Shown here: positions 40,128 through 49,165 of the stretch, piece by piece | How positions within the stretch are numbered: the first letter of the stretch is position 1 | How the letters are laid out: each line of letters opens with the position of its first letter | Assembly: GCA_964466115.1 (NCBI GenBank) | Contig: CAYXMH010000006.1 | Span: forward strand, 57,939-121,938 | Source of the DNA: Pseudolysobacter sp964466115 | GTDB taxonomy: Bacteria; Pseudomonadota; Gammaproteobacteria; Xanthomonadales; Rhodanobacteraceae | DNA length: 64,000 nucleotides | Direction of reading: 5' to 3' | Program-made: the position numbers and the translations under genes | Notes under the pieces: model-generated | The model's input: only the letters and a program-made list of their open reading frames with translations | Database searches by the model: none | Told to the model about the DNA's origin: nothing

Positions 40128-43100
40128 GTGACCGCAATCCTAAGCTCTGAGCTGCCAGCCGTCGTAGACCAAGCTCGCACACAACTAAACGCGACGTATG
40201 CCGCGGATGAAGCCGATGTCGTGGCCGGGCTGCTTGCGCAGGCGCTGCTGCCAGCGGTTGAGCGCGATCTGGTGTTGGCGCGGGCCACCGAACTGGTGGC
40301 GCGGGTACGGGCGAAAACCGGCCAGCAGAGCGCGGTCGAATCGTTTATGCGCGAGTACGATCTGTCCAGCGAAGAGGGTGTGCTGTTGATGTGCGTGGCC
40401 GAAGCGCTGCTGCGCATTCCGGACACGGAGACGGCCGAAGCGCTGATTCGCGACAAGCTCGGTGAGGCGAATTGGGAGTCGCATCTGGGTAAAAGCGCAT
40501 CGGTGCTGGTGAACGCATCAACCTGGGGACTGATGCTGACCGGCCGATTGGTCTCGTTGGCTGAGGAAACCCAGCGCAATTTTGTCGGCGCGTTGAAGCG
40601 GCTGGTGGCGCGCAGCGGCGAGCCGGTCGTGCGCTTGGCGGTGCGCCAGGCAATGCGGATTATGGGCCATCAGTTTGTGATGGGGCGAACCATCAACGAA
40701 GCGTTGAGTCGTTCGCAGGAAAAAGCCAATCGACCGTATCGATACTCCTACGACATGCTCGGCGAAGCGGCGCTGACGGCGGCCGATGCCGCGCGTTATC
40801 ACCAAGCCTATAAGATGGCGATTGGGGCGATCGGCGCACGCGGGCCTTACCAATCCGTCATTGATGCGCCGAGCATTTCGGTCAAGCTCTCCGCGTTGCA
40901 CCCGCGCTATGAAATTGCCAAGCGCGCGCGCGTAGTGGCGGAGTTGACGCCGAAATTGCTGGAATTGGCGCAACTGGCCAAGAGCAATGGCATCGGCATG
41001 ACGGTCGATGCGGAGGAGGCCGATCGGCTGGAGTTGTCGTTGGATGTGATCGGCGCGGTATTCGCCGATTCGACACTGGCCGGTTGGAACGGGTTTGGCT
41101 TAGCGATACAGGCTTATCAAAAGCGCTGCTCGGCACTGATCGACTGGTTGGCTGATCAAGCCAAGCGTAGCGGACAGCGTTGGTGTACACGATTGGTCAA
41201 AGGCGCTTATTGGGATTCCGAAGTGAAGCGCGCGCAAGAAGGCGGTCATCGCGGTTATCCAGTTTTTACGCGTAAACCGAACACCGACGTGTCGTACTTG
41301 GCGTGCGCCAAACGGCTGCTTGATTACGATGATTTATTTTACCCGCAATTCGCCACCCACAACGCGCATACCATTGCCGCGATCCATCACTACGCCAAAG
41401 GGCGCCCGTTCGAGTTTCAGCGCTTGCACGGCATGGGCACGGATTTGTACGCGGAAGTGATCGGCGAAAAAAACCTCAATGTGCCGTGCCGTGTTTACGC
41501 ACCTGTTGGCAGCCATGAGGATTTATTACCGTATCTGGTTAGGCGCCTTTTGGAAAATGGCGCAAATACCTCATTTGTAAACCGGATTGTCGATGAATCA
41601 TTGCCGATCCACGAATTGATTGCCGATCCTTGCGAGGTGGTGCGGCAATTCGACTCGATTGCGCATCCCCGTATTCCACTGCCGCTTCATTTGTATGGCG
41701 AATCCCGGAAAAACTCCATGGGCATCAATCTTGCGAACCACGACGAACTTTCAAGCTTAAGCGCTGCCGTGAATGCCGCGGTGAAACCCTGGCGCGCCGC
41801 ACCGCTGGTTCCCGGGGCGGTGATCAAGGCGGCGCCAATCATCGTTACTGATCCCGCCGACCGCAATCGCACGGTTGGCGAGTGGATCGCCAGCGACGCG
41901 GCGATCGTTAGCAAAGCGTTGGAAAACGCAAACGCGGCGCAACCCGGCTGGGATCAAACGCCAGCCGCCGCGCGCGCGAAGATTCTGGAGCACGCGGGCG
42001 ATTTGTTGGAGACGCACCACGCGGAATTGATCGCCTTGTGTGTGCGCGAAGCCGGTAAAACCGTGCCCGACGGCATCGCCGAAGTGCGTGAAGCGGTCGA
42101 TTTCTGCCGTTATTACGCGGCACAAGCGCGCAAAGAGTTTGGACAACCGCAAACCTTGCCGGGACCGACGGGCGAATCGAATCAATTGTTTTTGCACGGC
42201 CGTGGCGTGTTCGCTTGCATCAGCCCATGGAATTTTCCACTCGCGATTTTTGTGGGACAGATTGCGGCCGCGTTGGTCGCCGGCAATGCCGTCATCGCCA
42301 AGCCGGCCGAACAAACCAATTTGATCGCGTATCGAGCCACGCAATTGCTGCACGAAGCCGGTGTTCCGCCAGCCGTGTTGCAATTGCTGCCGGGCGATGG
42401 CGCCACGGTCGGGGCCGCTTTGTGCAGCGATCCGCGCGTGTCCGGCGTGGCGTTTACCGGATCGACCGAAACGGCGCGGGCGATCAACCGCGCATTGGCC
42501 GCCCGCGATGCGGCCATTGGCACCTTGATTGCCGAGACCGGTGGGCAAAATGTGCTGATCGCCGACTCCTCAGCCTTGCCCGAGCAGCTGGTGAAAGACG
42601 CCATCGCGTCGAGCTTCGGTTCCGCCGGTCAGCGTTGTTCGTGTTTGCGGGTGTTGTTGGTGCAGGAGGACATCGCCGACAAAGTCATCGCCATGCTTGG
42701 CGGGGCGATGGACGAGTTGGTGGTTGGCGATCCCGGACTGTTGGCAACCGATGTAGGCCCGGTGATCGATGAAGATGCGCGGCGCATGCTTGAGAGCCAC
42801 GCTGCGCGCATGGACAAAGAAGCAAAATTGATTAAGGCGGTGAAGTTACCGGAAACCACCCGCAATGGAACATTTGTGGCACCGCGCGCTTATGAAATCG
42901 ATTCGCTAACGCAGCTGCAACGCGAAGTGTTCGGCCCGATTTTGCATGTGGTTCGCTACAAAGCCAAGGATCTGGACGCGGTTATTGAGCAAGTGAATGC
43001 CACCGGTTACGGCCTTACGCTTGGCATCCATAGCCGCATTGATTCGACCGTACAAGCCATAGCCACCCGGGCAAAAGTGGGCAATTGCTACGTTAACCGC

Positions 43101-43274
43101 AATATGATCGGTGCGGTGGTCGGGGTGCAGCCGTTTGGCGGCGAAGGGTTGTCCGGCACCGGCCCCAAAGCCGGCGGACCCCATTATCTGTTGCGGTTTG
43201 CCACGGAACGCACGTTAACGATCAATACCACGGCGGCCGGCGGTAATGCCTCGTTGTTGACGCTTGAAAATTGA
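40128..43274 (+). CDS. putA: bifunctional proline dehydrogenase / glutamate-semialdehyde dehydrogenase
   Basis: PutA oxidises proline to glutamate in two steps, passing electrons to the quinone pool. The protein is about 1048 residues. It has the flavin-dependent proline dehydrogenase barrel (RYSYDMLGEAA, SVKLSALHPRYE, RLVKGAYWDSE, QFATHNAHT). The aldehyde dehydrogenase domain has PWNFPLAIF, Glu in AETGGQN and the catalytic Cys in SAGQRCSCLR. There is no N-terminal ribbon-helix-helix domain, so unlike E. coli PutA it should not bind DNA. The start is uncertain: GTG at 40128 is preferred, with TTG at 40062 possible. Confidence 0.94.
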   Translation: MTAILSSELPAVVDQARTQLNATYAADEADVVAGLLAQALLPAVERDLVLARATELVARVRAKTGQQSAVESFMREYDLSSEEGVLLMCVAEALLRIPDTETAEALIRDKLGEANWESHLGKSASVLVNASTWGLMLTGRLVSLAEETQRNFVGALKRLVARSGEPVVRLAVRQAMRIMGHQFVMGRTINEALSRSQEKANRPYRYSYDMLGEAALTAADAARYHQAYKMAIGAIGARGPYQSVIDAPSISVKLSALHPRYEIAKRARVVAELTPKLLELAQLAKSNGIGMTVDAEEADRLELSLDVIGAVFADSTLAGWNGFGLAIQAYQKRCSALIDWLADQAKRSGQRWCTRLVKGAYWDSEVKRAQEGGHRGYPVFTRKPNTDVSYLACAKRLLDYDDLFYPQFATHNAHTIAAIHHYAKGRPFEFQRLHGMGTDLYAEVIGEKNLNVPCRVYAPVGSHEDLLPYLVRRLLENGANTSFVNRIVDESLPIHELIADPCEVVRQFDSIAHPRIPLPLHLYGESRKNSMGINLANHDELSSLSAAVNAAVKPWRAAPLVPGAVIKAAPIIVTDPADRNRTVGEWIASDAAIVSKALENANAAQPGWDQTPAAARAKILEHAGDLLETHHAELIALCVREAGKTVPDGIAEVREAVDFCRYYAAQARKEFGQPQTLPGPTGESNQLFLHGRGVFACISPWNFPLAIFVGQIAAALVAGNAVIAKPAEQTNLIAYRATQLLHEAGVPPAVLQLLPGDGATVGAALCSDPRVSGVAFTGSTETARAINRALAARDAAIGTLIAETGGQNVLIADSSALPEQLVKDAIASSFGSAGQRCSCLRVLLVQEDIADKVIAMLGGAMDELVVGDPGLLATDVGPVIDEDARRMLESHAARMDKEAKLIKAVKLPETTRNGTFVAPRAYEIDSLTQLQREVFGPILHVVRYKAKDLDAVIEQVNATGYGLTLGIHSRIDSTVQAIATRAKVGNCYVNRNMIGAVVGVQPFGGEGLSGTGPKAGGPHYLLRFATERTLTINTTAAGGNASLLTLEN

Positions 43275-43361
43275 TGTGGGATCGTCTCGAATCTGCGATA
43301 TCGGTATAGTGCGATTAGGTTAATAACCAAGCCTTCACGGCCAATCAGGTAAAGTCCCGCT

Positions 43362-44957
43362 ATGTACCTGGAATACTACGGCCTTAAAGAATCGCCTTTT
43401 TCGATCACGCCCGATCCGCGTTATGTGTATTTGAGCGAACGCCATCGTGATGCGTTGGCGCACTTGCTCTACGGGGTTGGCAAGGGCGGCAGTGGCGGCT
43501 TTGTCCAGCTCACCGGTGAGGTCGGCACCGGAAAAACCACGTTGTGCCGGTTGTTGTTGGAGCAATTGCCCGAGCACACGCGCGTTGCTTTGTTGTTGAA
43601 CCCCAAATTGTCCCCGGTTGAATTGCTGGAAACACTGTGCGAGGAGTTGAAGCTTGATATCGCGGGCAAGCGCAACAGTTTAAAAGGATTGGTGGATACG
43701 TTAAACGCGTATCTGCTGGATGCGTATGCGCAAGGGTTGCGCGTGGTATTGATCATCGACGAAGCCCAGAATCTATCGATTGAATCGCTGGAACAAGTGC
43801 GGCTACTGACCAATCTTGAAACGCCGACGCAAAAGTTGCTGCAAATTATCTTGCTGGGTCAGCCGGAATTGCGTGACGTGTTGGCCAAACCGGAATTGCG
43901 CCAGCTGGCCCAGCGCATTACCGCGCGCTATCACCTTACCCCGTTAAACAATAATGAAACGGAAACCTACGTGCGTCACCGCATGGCGGTGGCAGGTTGT
44001 GCAAGGTTGCCGTTTACGCGATTGGGGCTGCGCGCTTTGTATCAACGCTCGGGCGGTATTCCACGGCTGGTCAACGTGATTGCCGACCGCGCCTTAATGG
44101 CCGGCTTCGCGCGCGAGCAGGAAATGATCGGTGAACGCCTGGTCGATCGCGCCGCCGATGAAGCGTTGCCGGGTCATGCGCGTTATTGGGTGCGCCGTTA
44201 TGGTGTTTTTGTAGGCGTAGCGGCCGTGGTTTTGCTCGCTCTCGCGCTCGCCCTGTATTTGCGCGCTCCCGAGCCGGTACAGGTTGTGGCCCCGGTGGCA
44301 TCGCCCGTCATGCCTGCGCAACCGGATAGCGCGATTCAGCATTTGCGCGAGCGCCTTGCTCAAACCGCCGAGTCCGAACTGAACGCGTGGACGCAACTTT
44401 TGGCGCGGTGGCAGGTCAACTCCGGTGACGTGGCGGTGAAAGACGCGATTCGCTGTCAATCGGTGGTATTTCCTGGTCTGAATTGCTTGCATGGACATGG
44501 TTCGCTCGAACAATTATTGCGTTTTGATCGCCCGTTGATTTTGGTCTTGGAAAACGAGGGACGGCGCTCCTATGCGCTATTGTTAGGTGCCGATAAACAC
44601 AAGGTTAAGTTGGACTTTGCGGCAGAACCGCTGGAGATAGAGCGAGAATCATTGGCGCAATTTTGGACCGGTGAGTTTGTGGCGGTTTGGCGGCTGCCGC
44701 CGCAAATCCCGCTTACCTTGCACAAAGGCGATGCGGGCGCTGCGGTGGCATGGGTGAAGGAGCGGCTGGCGGCGTTGGACAATAGCGCAGCCAGCACACC
44801 AGGACCGGCATTTTTTGACACCATGGTGGAAGAGCGGGTACGTACGCTGCAGCTTGCTTATGGCATCGCGGCAGATGGCATCGTCGGGCCGGAAACTTTG
44901 TTTGCGCTTAGCGCGCTCGACACAAGCGGCCCTCATTTGTCACGCAATGTGGATTAA
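43362..44957 (+). CDS. gspA: GspA/ExeA-type ATPase with peptidoglycan-binding domain
   Basis: GspA with GspB helps place the type II secretion pore through peptidoglycan. The 531-residue protein has an AAA ATPase (Walker A GEVGTGKTT at 52-60, Walker B VVLIIDEAQ near 128-136). A membrane span follows near 283-303 and then a C39-peptidase-like domain (residues about 350-450: IRCQSVVFPGLNCLHGHGSL ... RRSYALLLGA). The C-terminal peptidoglycan-binding domain contains VEERVRTLQLAYGIAADGIVGPETL. This is the full ExeA architecture. gspB follows after 6 bases. Confidence 0.92.
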   Translation: MYLEYYGLKESPFSITPDPRYVYLSERHRDALAHLLYGVGKGGSGGFVQLTGEVGTGKTTLCRLLLEQLPEHTRVALLLNPKLSPVELLETLCEELKLDIAGKRNSLKGLVDTLNAYLLDAYAQGLRVVLIIDEAQNLSIESLEQVRLLTNLETPTQKLLQIILLGQPELRDVLAKPELRQLAQRITARYHLTPLNNNETETYVRHRMAVAGCARLPFTRLGLRALYQRSGGIPRLVNVIADRALMAGFAREQEMIGERLVDRAADEALPGHARYWVRRYGVFVGVAAVVLLALALALYLRAPEPVQVVAPVASPVMPAQPDSAIQHLRERLAQTAESELNAWTQLLARWQVNSGDVAVKDAIRCQSVVFPGLNCLHGHGSLEQLLRFDRPLILVLENEGRRSYALLLGADKHKVKLDFAAEPLEIERESLAQFWTGEFVAVWRLPPQIPLTLHKGDAGAAVAWVKERLAALDNSAASTPGPAFFDTMVEERVRTLQLAYGIAADGIVGPETLFALSALDTSGPHLSRNVD

Positions 44958-44963
44958 TTAATA

Positions 44964-45929
44964 ATGTCTCTTATTCTTGAAGCTTTGAAAAAATCCGAGA
45001 CCCGGCGCCATCTTGGCGGGGCGCCGAATATCAATACGCCATTCACGCCGGTGCGGCGTCGGCGCAATCCATTGCCAGGGTTGCTGGCGGCAATTGTGGC
45101 GGCATTTATTATCGGCTGGTGGTGGATGAATCGCTCGCAGCCCGCCGCCCCGATCGCCACTGGCGCGGACACTACCGCACCTGCGGGGGCCCCTCCGGCG
45201 GCCATTCCCAATGCCAGTCCGGACGCCGCGCCGCGCAACCTCGCTGCTAAACCGATCTCGCGTGAGCCTGCACCTACGGCACGCAGCAGTGCCGCTGAGC
45301 GCATGCCAAGCATAAATCCAACGTTACCGCCAAACGTAATGCAAAACACCGGTGTTCTAACCGTACCGAATCCGAACCTTCTAAAAACCGCCCCAGGCAC
45401 CACCGCCAATGCGCCAAAAACGTTGGCAGCGACAACGACGGAGCATGAAACAGAACCAGCAGTGGATGATAAAGCGCAAGGTGATGCAAACCCAGGTACA
45501 GCCCGCGCCCTTAAGGATGCCGCCATTTTACCTTTGGCCGGTGAGACGTCAGTCAATGCGCCGACATCCGAAAAACCTGCACCCACGCAGCCGACCCGTG
45601 TATCTGCATCAAGCGCGAGCCCACCGCCCGCAGCGCCGGTTCCCTCCGCGACTGCGCCAAGTGCAATTGCAACCACTGCGGCTGACGCAAACACTTTACC
45701 GTTGTATTTTCAGCTGCCGTATGGGCTGCGCAAGGATTTGCCGGGGATAAAGATCAGCATGCACGTGTATGCCCCAGAGCCGGCGCAACGTTTTGTGATT
45801 ATCAATGGTGCCCGGCAAATTGAAGGCGATGCATTAAACACCGAGCTTACCTTGCGGGAAATTCGCCCGAACGAAATCGTTCTGGAATTTCGCGGGCAGA
45901 AATTCATCGTGCCGCGTAGCGGTACTTAA
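44964..45929 (+). CDS. gspB: GspB/ExeB-type general secretion protein
   Basis: The 321-residue protein opens with MSLILEALKKSETRR, the typical GspB N-terminus, then one membrane span (LLAAIVAAFIIGWWWM). A long Ala/Pro/Thr-rich linker (about 60-250) leads to the C-terminal GspB domain: LPYGLRKDLPGIKISMHVYAPEPAQRFVIING and REIRPNEIVLEFRGQKFIVP. It forms an inner-membrane complex with GspA. The linker would let the C-terminal domain reach across the periplasm. The rhomboid gene starts 3 bases later. Confidence 0.92.
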   Translation: MSLILEALKKSETRRHLGGAPNINTPFTPVRRRRNPLPGLLAAIVAAFIIGWWWMNRSQPAAPIATGADTTAPAGAPPAAIPNASPDAAPRNLAAKPISREPAPTARSSAAERMPSINPTLPPNVMQNTGVLTVPNPNLLKTAPGTTANAPKTLAATTTEHETEPAVDDKAQGDANPGTARALKDAAILPLAGETSVNAPTSEKPAPTQPTRVSASSASPPPAAPVPSATAPSAIATTAADANTLPLYFQLPYGLRKDLPGIKISMHVYAPEPAQRFVIINGARQIEGDALNTELTLREIRPNEIVLEFRGQKFIVPRSGT

Positions 45930-45932
45930 GCG

Positions 45933-46598
45933 GTGTTCGTCCGCGTCGAGCAACGGCGCAAGCAGCGTTTGCCATGGGCCACCATTGCAATCGTTGCGTT
46001 ATGCCTAGCGGCCTTTTTTTGGGTGGCTGGCACTGCGATCGATGAACGCCTGCTGCTGTTGCGCGAATGGGGCACGGTACCGGCTAAACTGTTTGACGGC
46101 AGCACGCCATGGAGCCGCGGCTTACGTTTAATAACGGCATTGTTTTTTCACGCGGATTGGCAGCATCTCACCGGCAACCTGCTGTTTTTGATGGTCTTCG
46201 GGCTCGCGGCCGAACGGGTATTGGGTTCCTGGCGTTTTCTTATCTTGTTTGGAGTGGGCGGCGCTTGCGCGAATTTGGTCGGAGCGCTCACGTTAGCCTC
46301 GGCCAATGCCCCAATTATCGGTTCCAGCGGTGCCGTTTCAGCAATTGTGGGAGCCTACTTGGCGTTATTCCCGCGCGCGCGATTGGGTTTGGTGCTTCCG
46401 CTTGGGTTGTTTTTGGAATTCGTGAAAATTCCCGCGCCGATACTGATTGGTTTCTGGATTTTGTTGCAACTGCTGTTCACCTTCGTGGGTCCTGCCTTTG
46501 GCGCTGTTGTCTGGTGGGCGCATATCGCCGGCTTTGTGATGGGTATTGCTTTCGCCCTATTGTCGCGGCAGGCCATTGTGCGAAAGTTGCGCAATTAG
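45933..46598 (+). CDS. rhomboid family intramembrane serine protease
   Basis: Rhomboids cut membrane proteins within the bilayer. The 221-residue protein has six hydrophobic segments, the HxxxN-type motif HLTGNLLFLMVFG, catalytic Ser132 in GSSGAVSAIVGAY and His197 in WWAHIAGFVMG. Both catalytic residues are present. The start is GTG, 3 bases after gspB, which implies co-transcription with gspAB. The substrate is not known; some rhomboids act on proteins with GlyGly-CTERM tails exported by type II secretion. Confidence 0.92.
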   Translation: MFVRVEQRRKQRLPWATIAIVALCLAAFFWVAGTAIDERLLLLREWGTVPAKLFDGSTPWSRGLRLITALFFHADWQHLTGNLLFLMVFGLAAERVLGSWRFLILFGVGGACANLVGALTLASANAPIIGSSGAVSAIVGAYLALFPRARLGLVLPLGLFLEFVKIPAPILIGFWILLQLLFTFVGPAFGAVVWWAHIAGFVMGIAFALLSRQAIVRKLRN

Positions 46599-46627
46599 CT
46601 AATAAGCCGTGATTTCATTGAAATTTG

Positions 46628-47929
46628 TCAGCCCGATTTTGCGGGTAACGATTTGCGCTGCGATGCCATGCCTTTGAGCACGTTTAAAGCCTCGTTTAAT
46701 GCGTAGTCCTCAATCGATTCACGATTAGCCGCGTCGTGAGGATTGCTCTTGTCTTTTTCATGCTCGCCCTTAAGGTGCCGGGGTAAATCGCGCTCACCGG
46801 TGATGAGGCTTGGCGCCGCGTCACGCACGCTGAGCTTTAAATCGGCCAATTCGATGTCTGGATGAATGCCTTCGGATTGAATCGAGGTGCCGCTCGGCGT
46901 GTAATAGCGCGCGGTGGTCAGTTTTACCGCGCGATGTTCATCCAACGGCAAAACCGTTTGCACCGAACCCTTGCCGAAACTGCGTCGACCGATAATCAAC
47001 GCGCGGTGGTGATCCTTAAGCGCGCCGGCGACAATCTCCGCGGCCGAGGCCGTGCCGTTGTCGATTAGGATTACCAACGGTGCGCCGTCGATCAAATCAC
47101 CTTTGGTTGCGCTAAAGCTAAGATCGGCCTCCTTTAAACGCCCTTTGGTGGTGACGATCACACCCGCATCGAGAAAATCGTCGCTGATCTCCACCGCCGC
47201 CGTCAATAAGCCGCCGGGGTTGCTGCGCAAATCCAAAATCGCGCCGTGCAACGGCTGCGCCTTGGCGCGAAACTGCTCCAGTTTGCGCTTAAACTCGGCG
47301 CCGGTTTCCGATTGAAATTGCGCAATGCGCATATAAAGGTAGCCGGGCTCAATCTGCCGTATGCGCACACTCGCGACGCGAATCGTTTCGCGCTTCAGTT
47401 TCATCTCCACCGGTACACTGGTTGCTTCGTGTAACAACAGCAACGTGACCTCGCTACCGGCCTTGCCGCGCAACAGGTTGACCGCTTCGTTTGCATTCTC
47501 GGCATTGATCGGCTTGCCGTCGATGCGAGTGATGATGTCGCCGGGCTTAATGCCGGCGCGCTCGGCTGGCGTATCATCGATCGGTGCAATCACGCGCAGC
47601 AGCCCGTCAACCGCAAGCACCTCCAAACCCAGCCCGTCATAAGCGCCTTTGGTGTCTTCGGTCAATTCTTCGAGCTGTTTTTGATCCAGATATTCGCTGT
47701 GCGGATCAAGCCCGGCCAGAAGTCCGCGAATGGCCGCTTGCATTAATGTTTTGTCGTCGACCGGCTCGACATAGGCTTGCTTAACCAGGTTGAACACGGC
47801 AGTGAAGGCGCGAATGTCTTCAATGCTAACCGGCTCGCGAGCGGCGGTTACCGGTGTGGGTGCAGCATCCGCACGCGTCTGTATCGGGATAATCCCGAAG
47901 ACAAGCATAAATCCGATGTGACGTAGCAT
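46628..47929 (-). CDS. ctp: carboxy-terminal processing protease (S41)
   Basis: The 433-residue periplasmic protease has a signal peptide, a PDZ domain (YDGLGLEVLAVDGLLRV ... GIKPGDIITRIDG) and the S41 core. The catalytic Ser is in DNGTASAAEIVAGAL and the Lys in RRSFGKGSVQT. The C-terminal part is charged. GGAGG (47938-47942) is 8 bases before the ATG at 47929 and only 2 before an upstream ATG, so 47929 is chosen. The order gpmI-envC-ctp on one strand is conserved in many gammaproteobacteria. Confidence 0.94.
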   Translation of the reverse strand: MLRHIGFMLVFGIIPIQTRADAAPTPVTAAREPVSIEDIRAFTAVFNLVKQAYVEPVDDKTLMQAAIRGLLAGLDPHSEYLDQKQLEELTEDTKGAYDGLGLEVLAVDGLLRVIAPIDDTPAERAGIKPGDIITRIDGKPINAENANEAVNLLRGKAGSEVTLLLLHEATSVPVEMKLKRETIRVASVRIRQIEPGYLYMRIAQFQSETGAEFKRKLEQFRAKAQPLHGAILDLRSNPGGLLTAAVEISDDFLDAGVIVTTKGRLKEADLSFSATKGDLIDGAPLVILIDNGTASAAEIVAGALKDHHRALIIGRRSFGKGSVQTVLPLDEHRAVKLTTARYYTPSGTSIQSEGIHPDIELADLKLSVRDAAPSLITGERDLPRHLKGEHEKDKSNPHDAANRESIEDYALNEALNVLKGMASQRKSLPAKSG

Positions 47930-47980
47930 AGACATGTCCTCCAAAGACGCGTTCATTATAGCTGGCCTTGCGCACAAGCC

Positions 47981-49165
47981 TCAGCGCAAAGACGGTTTTG
48001 CCGGAGCCGGTTTTAACCAAGGCCGTGGATTCAGCGGTTTTCCGTGATAGCGCAACTCAAAATACACCCCCGGCGTCTTAGTTCCACCGCTGGCGCCGCT
48101 GCTGGCGATGACATCGTTGGCGTTGACCCAGTCACCAACGTCTTTCAACAAGGTCTCGTTATAACCGTACAGCGTTAGATAACCGTCGCCGTGATCAATA
48201 ATCAGCAATAACCCAAACCCGCGCAACCAATCAGCAAATGCAACGCGCCCATGGGAAACAGCGCGCACGTCACTGCCCGATTTCGCTTCGATCAGCAATC
48301 CCTGACTGTTGCTTCCATTGTCGTCGCTGCCACCAAACAGAGTTTTGACCGATCCGCGCAACGGCCAGTCAAGTCGACCGCGCAATTGCGCGAACGGTTC
48401 GGCTCCGGCGATTTGCTTAGGAATGTCGGCAAACACATCACGCAGTTTTTCCAACAAGTCCACAAGGCCTTTTTCGTCCTTGTCCAAGGCGAGCAGGCGG
48501 CTTTGTTGGTCTTTGAGTCGAGCCATGAGTTCGGCCAGCACCTGTTCGCGTTGTTTGCGATCCGCGCTTAATTCGGTTATTTGCTTGGCGTGCATTTCGC
48601 GGGTTTCGGTGAGCGTTGCCGTTTGTTCCTCAATCTCGGTTTGGATTTTGGCAAGCTGCGCCAAGTTACTGAGCACTGCGCTGATTTGATCCATTTGCGC
48701 GGTTTGAAAATAACGATGGTAGGTGAGCACCCGCGAAATGGTTTTTGCATCGTCTTGCGCCAACCACAATTTGAGCTCTTCATTCCGTCCCGCGGCGTAC
48801 GCCGACCGCAACAGTGCGGCGAGTGCTTCATGCTGCACTTCAAGTTTTTGATTCAGCCCAGCGCGTTGCTGTTCGAGCTTATTAAGGTCATTTTGTTGGG
48901 AGCTAAGCTTTTGCTCTACGCCTCGCAGCGCTTTCGTCAGCATCGCGATTTTCAATTCTTGATCGCGCAGAGCGGTGACTTGGTCGCTGCGTTGCGCCTG
49001 AATTGCGACGGCCGCGGCGCTAATGGTTTTGATTTCAGCGCGTACTTGCTCCAGCTTCTCTTTGGTTTGTGCCTCTTGCGCAGCACGTTGCGCGTCATCG
49101 TTTTGCGCAACTGCCACGGCGCTGGCAAGCACCAGCAGCAGCGACTTCCATCGTGCAACCATCAA
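47981..49165 (-). CDS. envC: EnvC-like murein hydrolase activator
   Basis: EnvC activates cell-wall amidases at the division septum. The 394-residue protein has a signal peptide (WKSLLLVLASAVAVA), a long coiled coil (about 25-250, many Gln, Leu and Glu heptads) and a C-terminal LytM-type domain: LRGRLDWPLRGSVKTLFGG, LIIDHGDGYLTLYGYNE and GVYFELRYHGKPLNPRPWL. The zinc ligands of active LytM enzymes are missing (for example NSQGLLIEA in place of an HxGxD motif), as in EnvC proper. So it should be a regulator, not an enzyme. It overlaps gpmI by 4 bases. Confidence 0.92.
   Translation of the reverse strand: MMVARWKSLLLVLASAVAVAQNDDAQRAAQEAQTKEKLEQVRAEIKTISAAAVAIQAQRSDQVTALRDQELKIAMLTKALRGVEQKLSSQQNDLNKLEQQRAGLNQKLEVQHEALAALLRSAYAAGRNEELKLWLAQDDAKTISRVLTYHRYFQTAQMDQISAVLSNLAQLAKIQTEIEEQTATLTETREMHAKQITELSADRKQREQVLAELMARLKDQQSRLLALDKDEKGLVDLLEKLRDVFADIPKQIAGAEPFAQLRGRLDWPLRGSVKTLFGGSDDNGSNSQGLLIEAKSGSDVRAVSHGRVAFADWLRGFGLLLIIDHGDGYLTLYGYNETLLKDVGDWVNANDVIASSGASGGTKTPGVYFELRYHGKPLNPRPWLKPAPAKPSLR

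Noticed and set aside
39920..40150. A 76-residue frame with a hydrophobic stretch ending in LIACG, like a lipoprotein signal
   Set aside because: It overlaps the putA start, has no ribosome site, the region before the hydrophobic stretch is unlike a signal peptide, and the rest is low-quality sequence.
41757..42548. A 263-residue frame antisense to putA
   Set aside because: It is a shadow of the conserved aldehyde dehydrogenase domain on the other strand.
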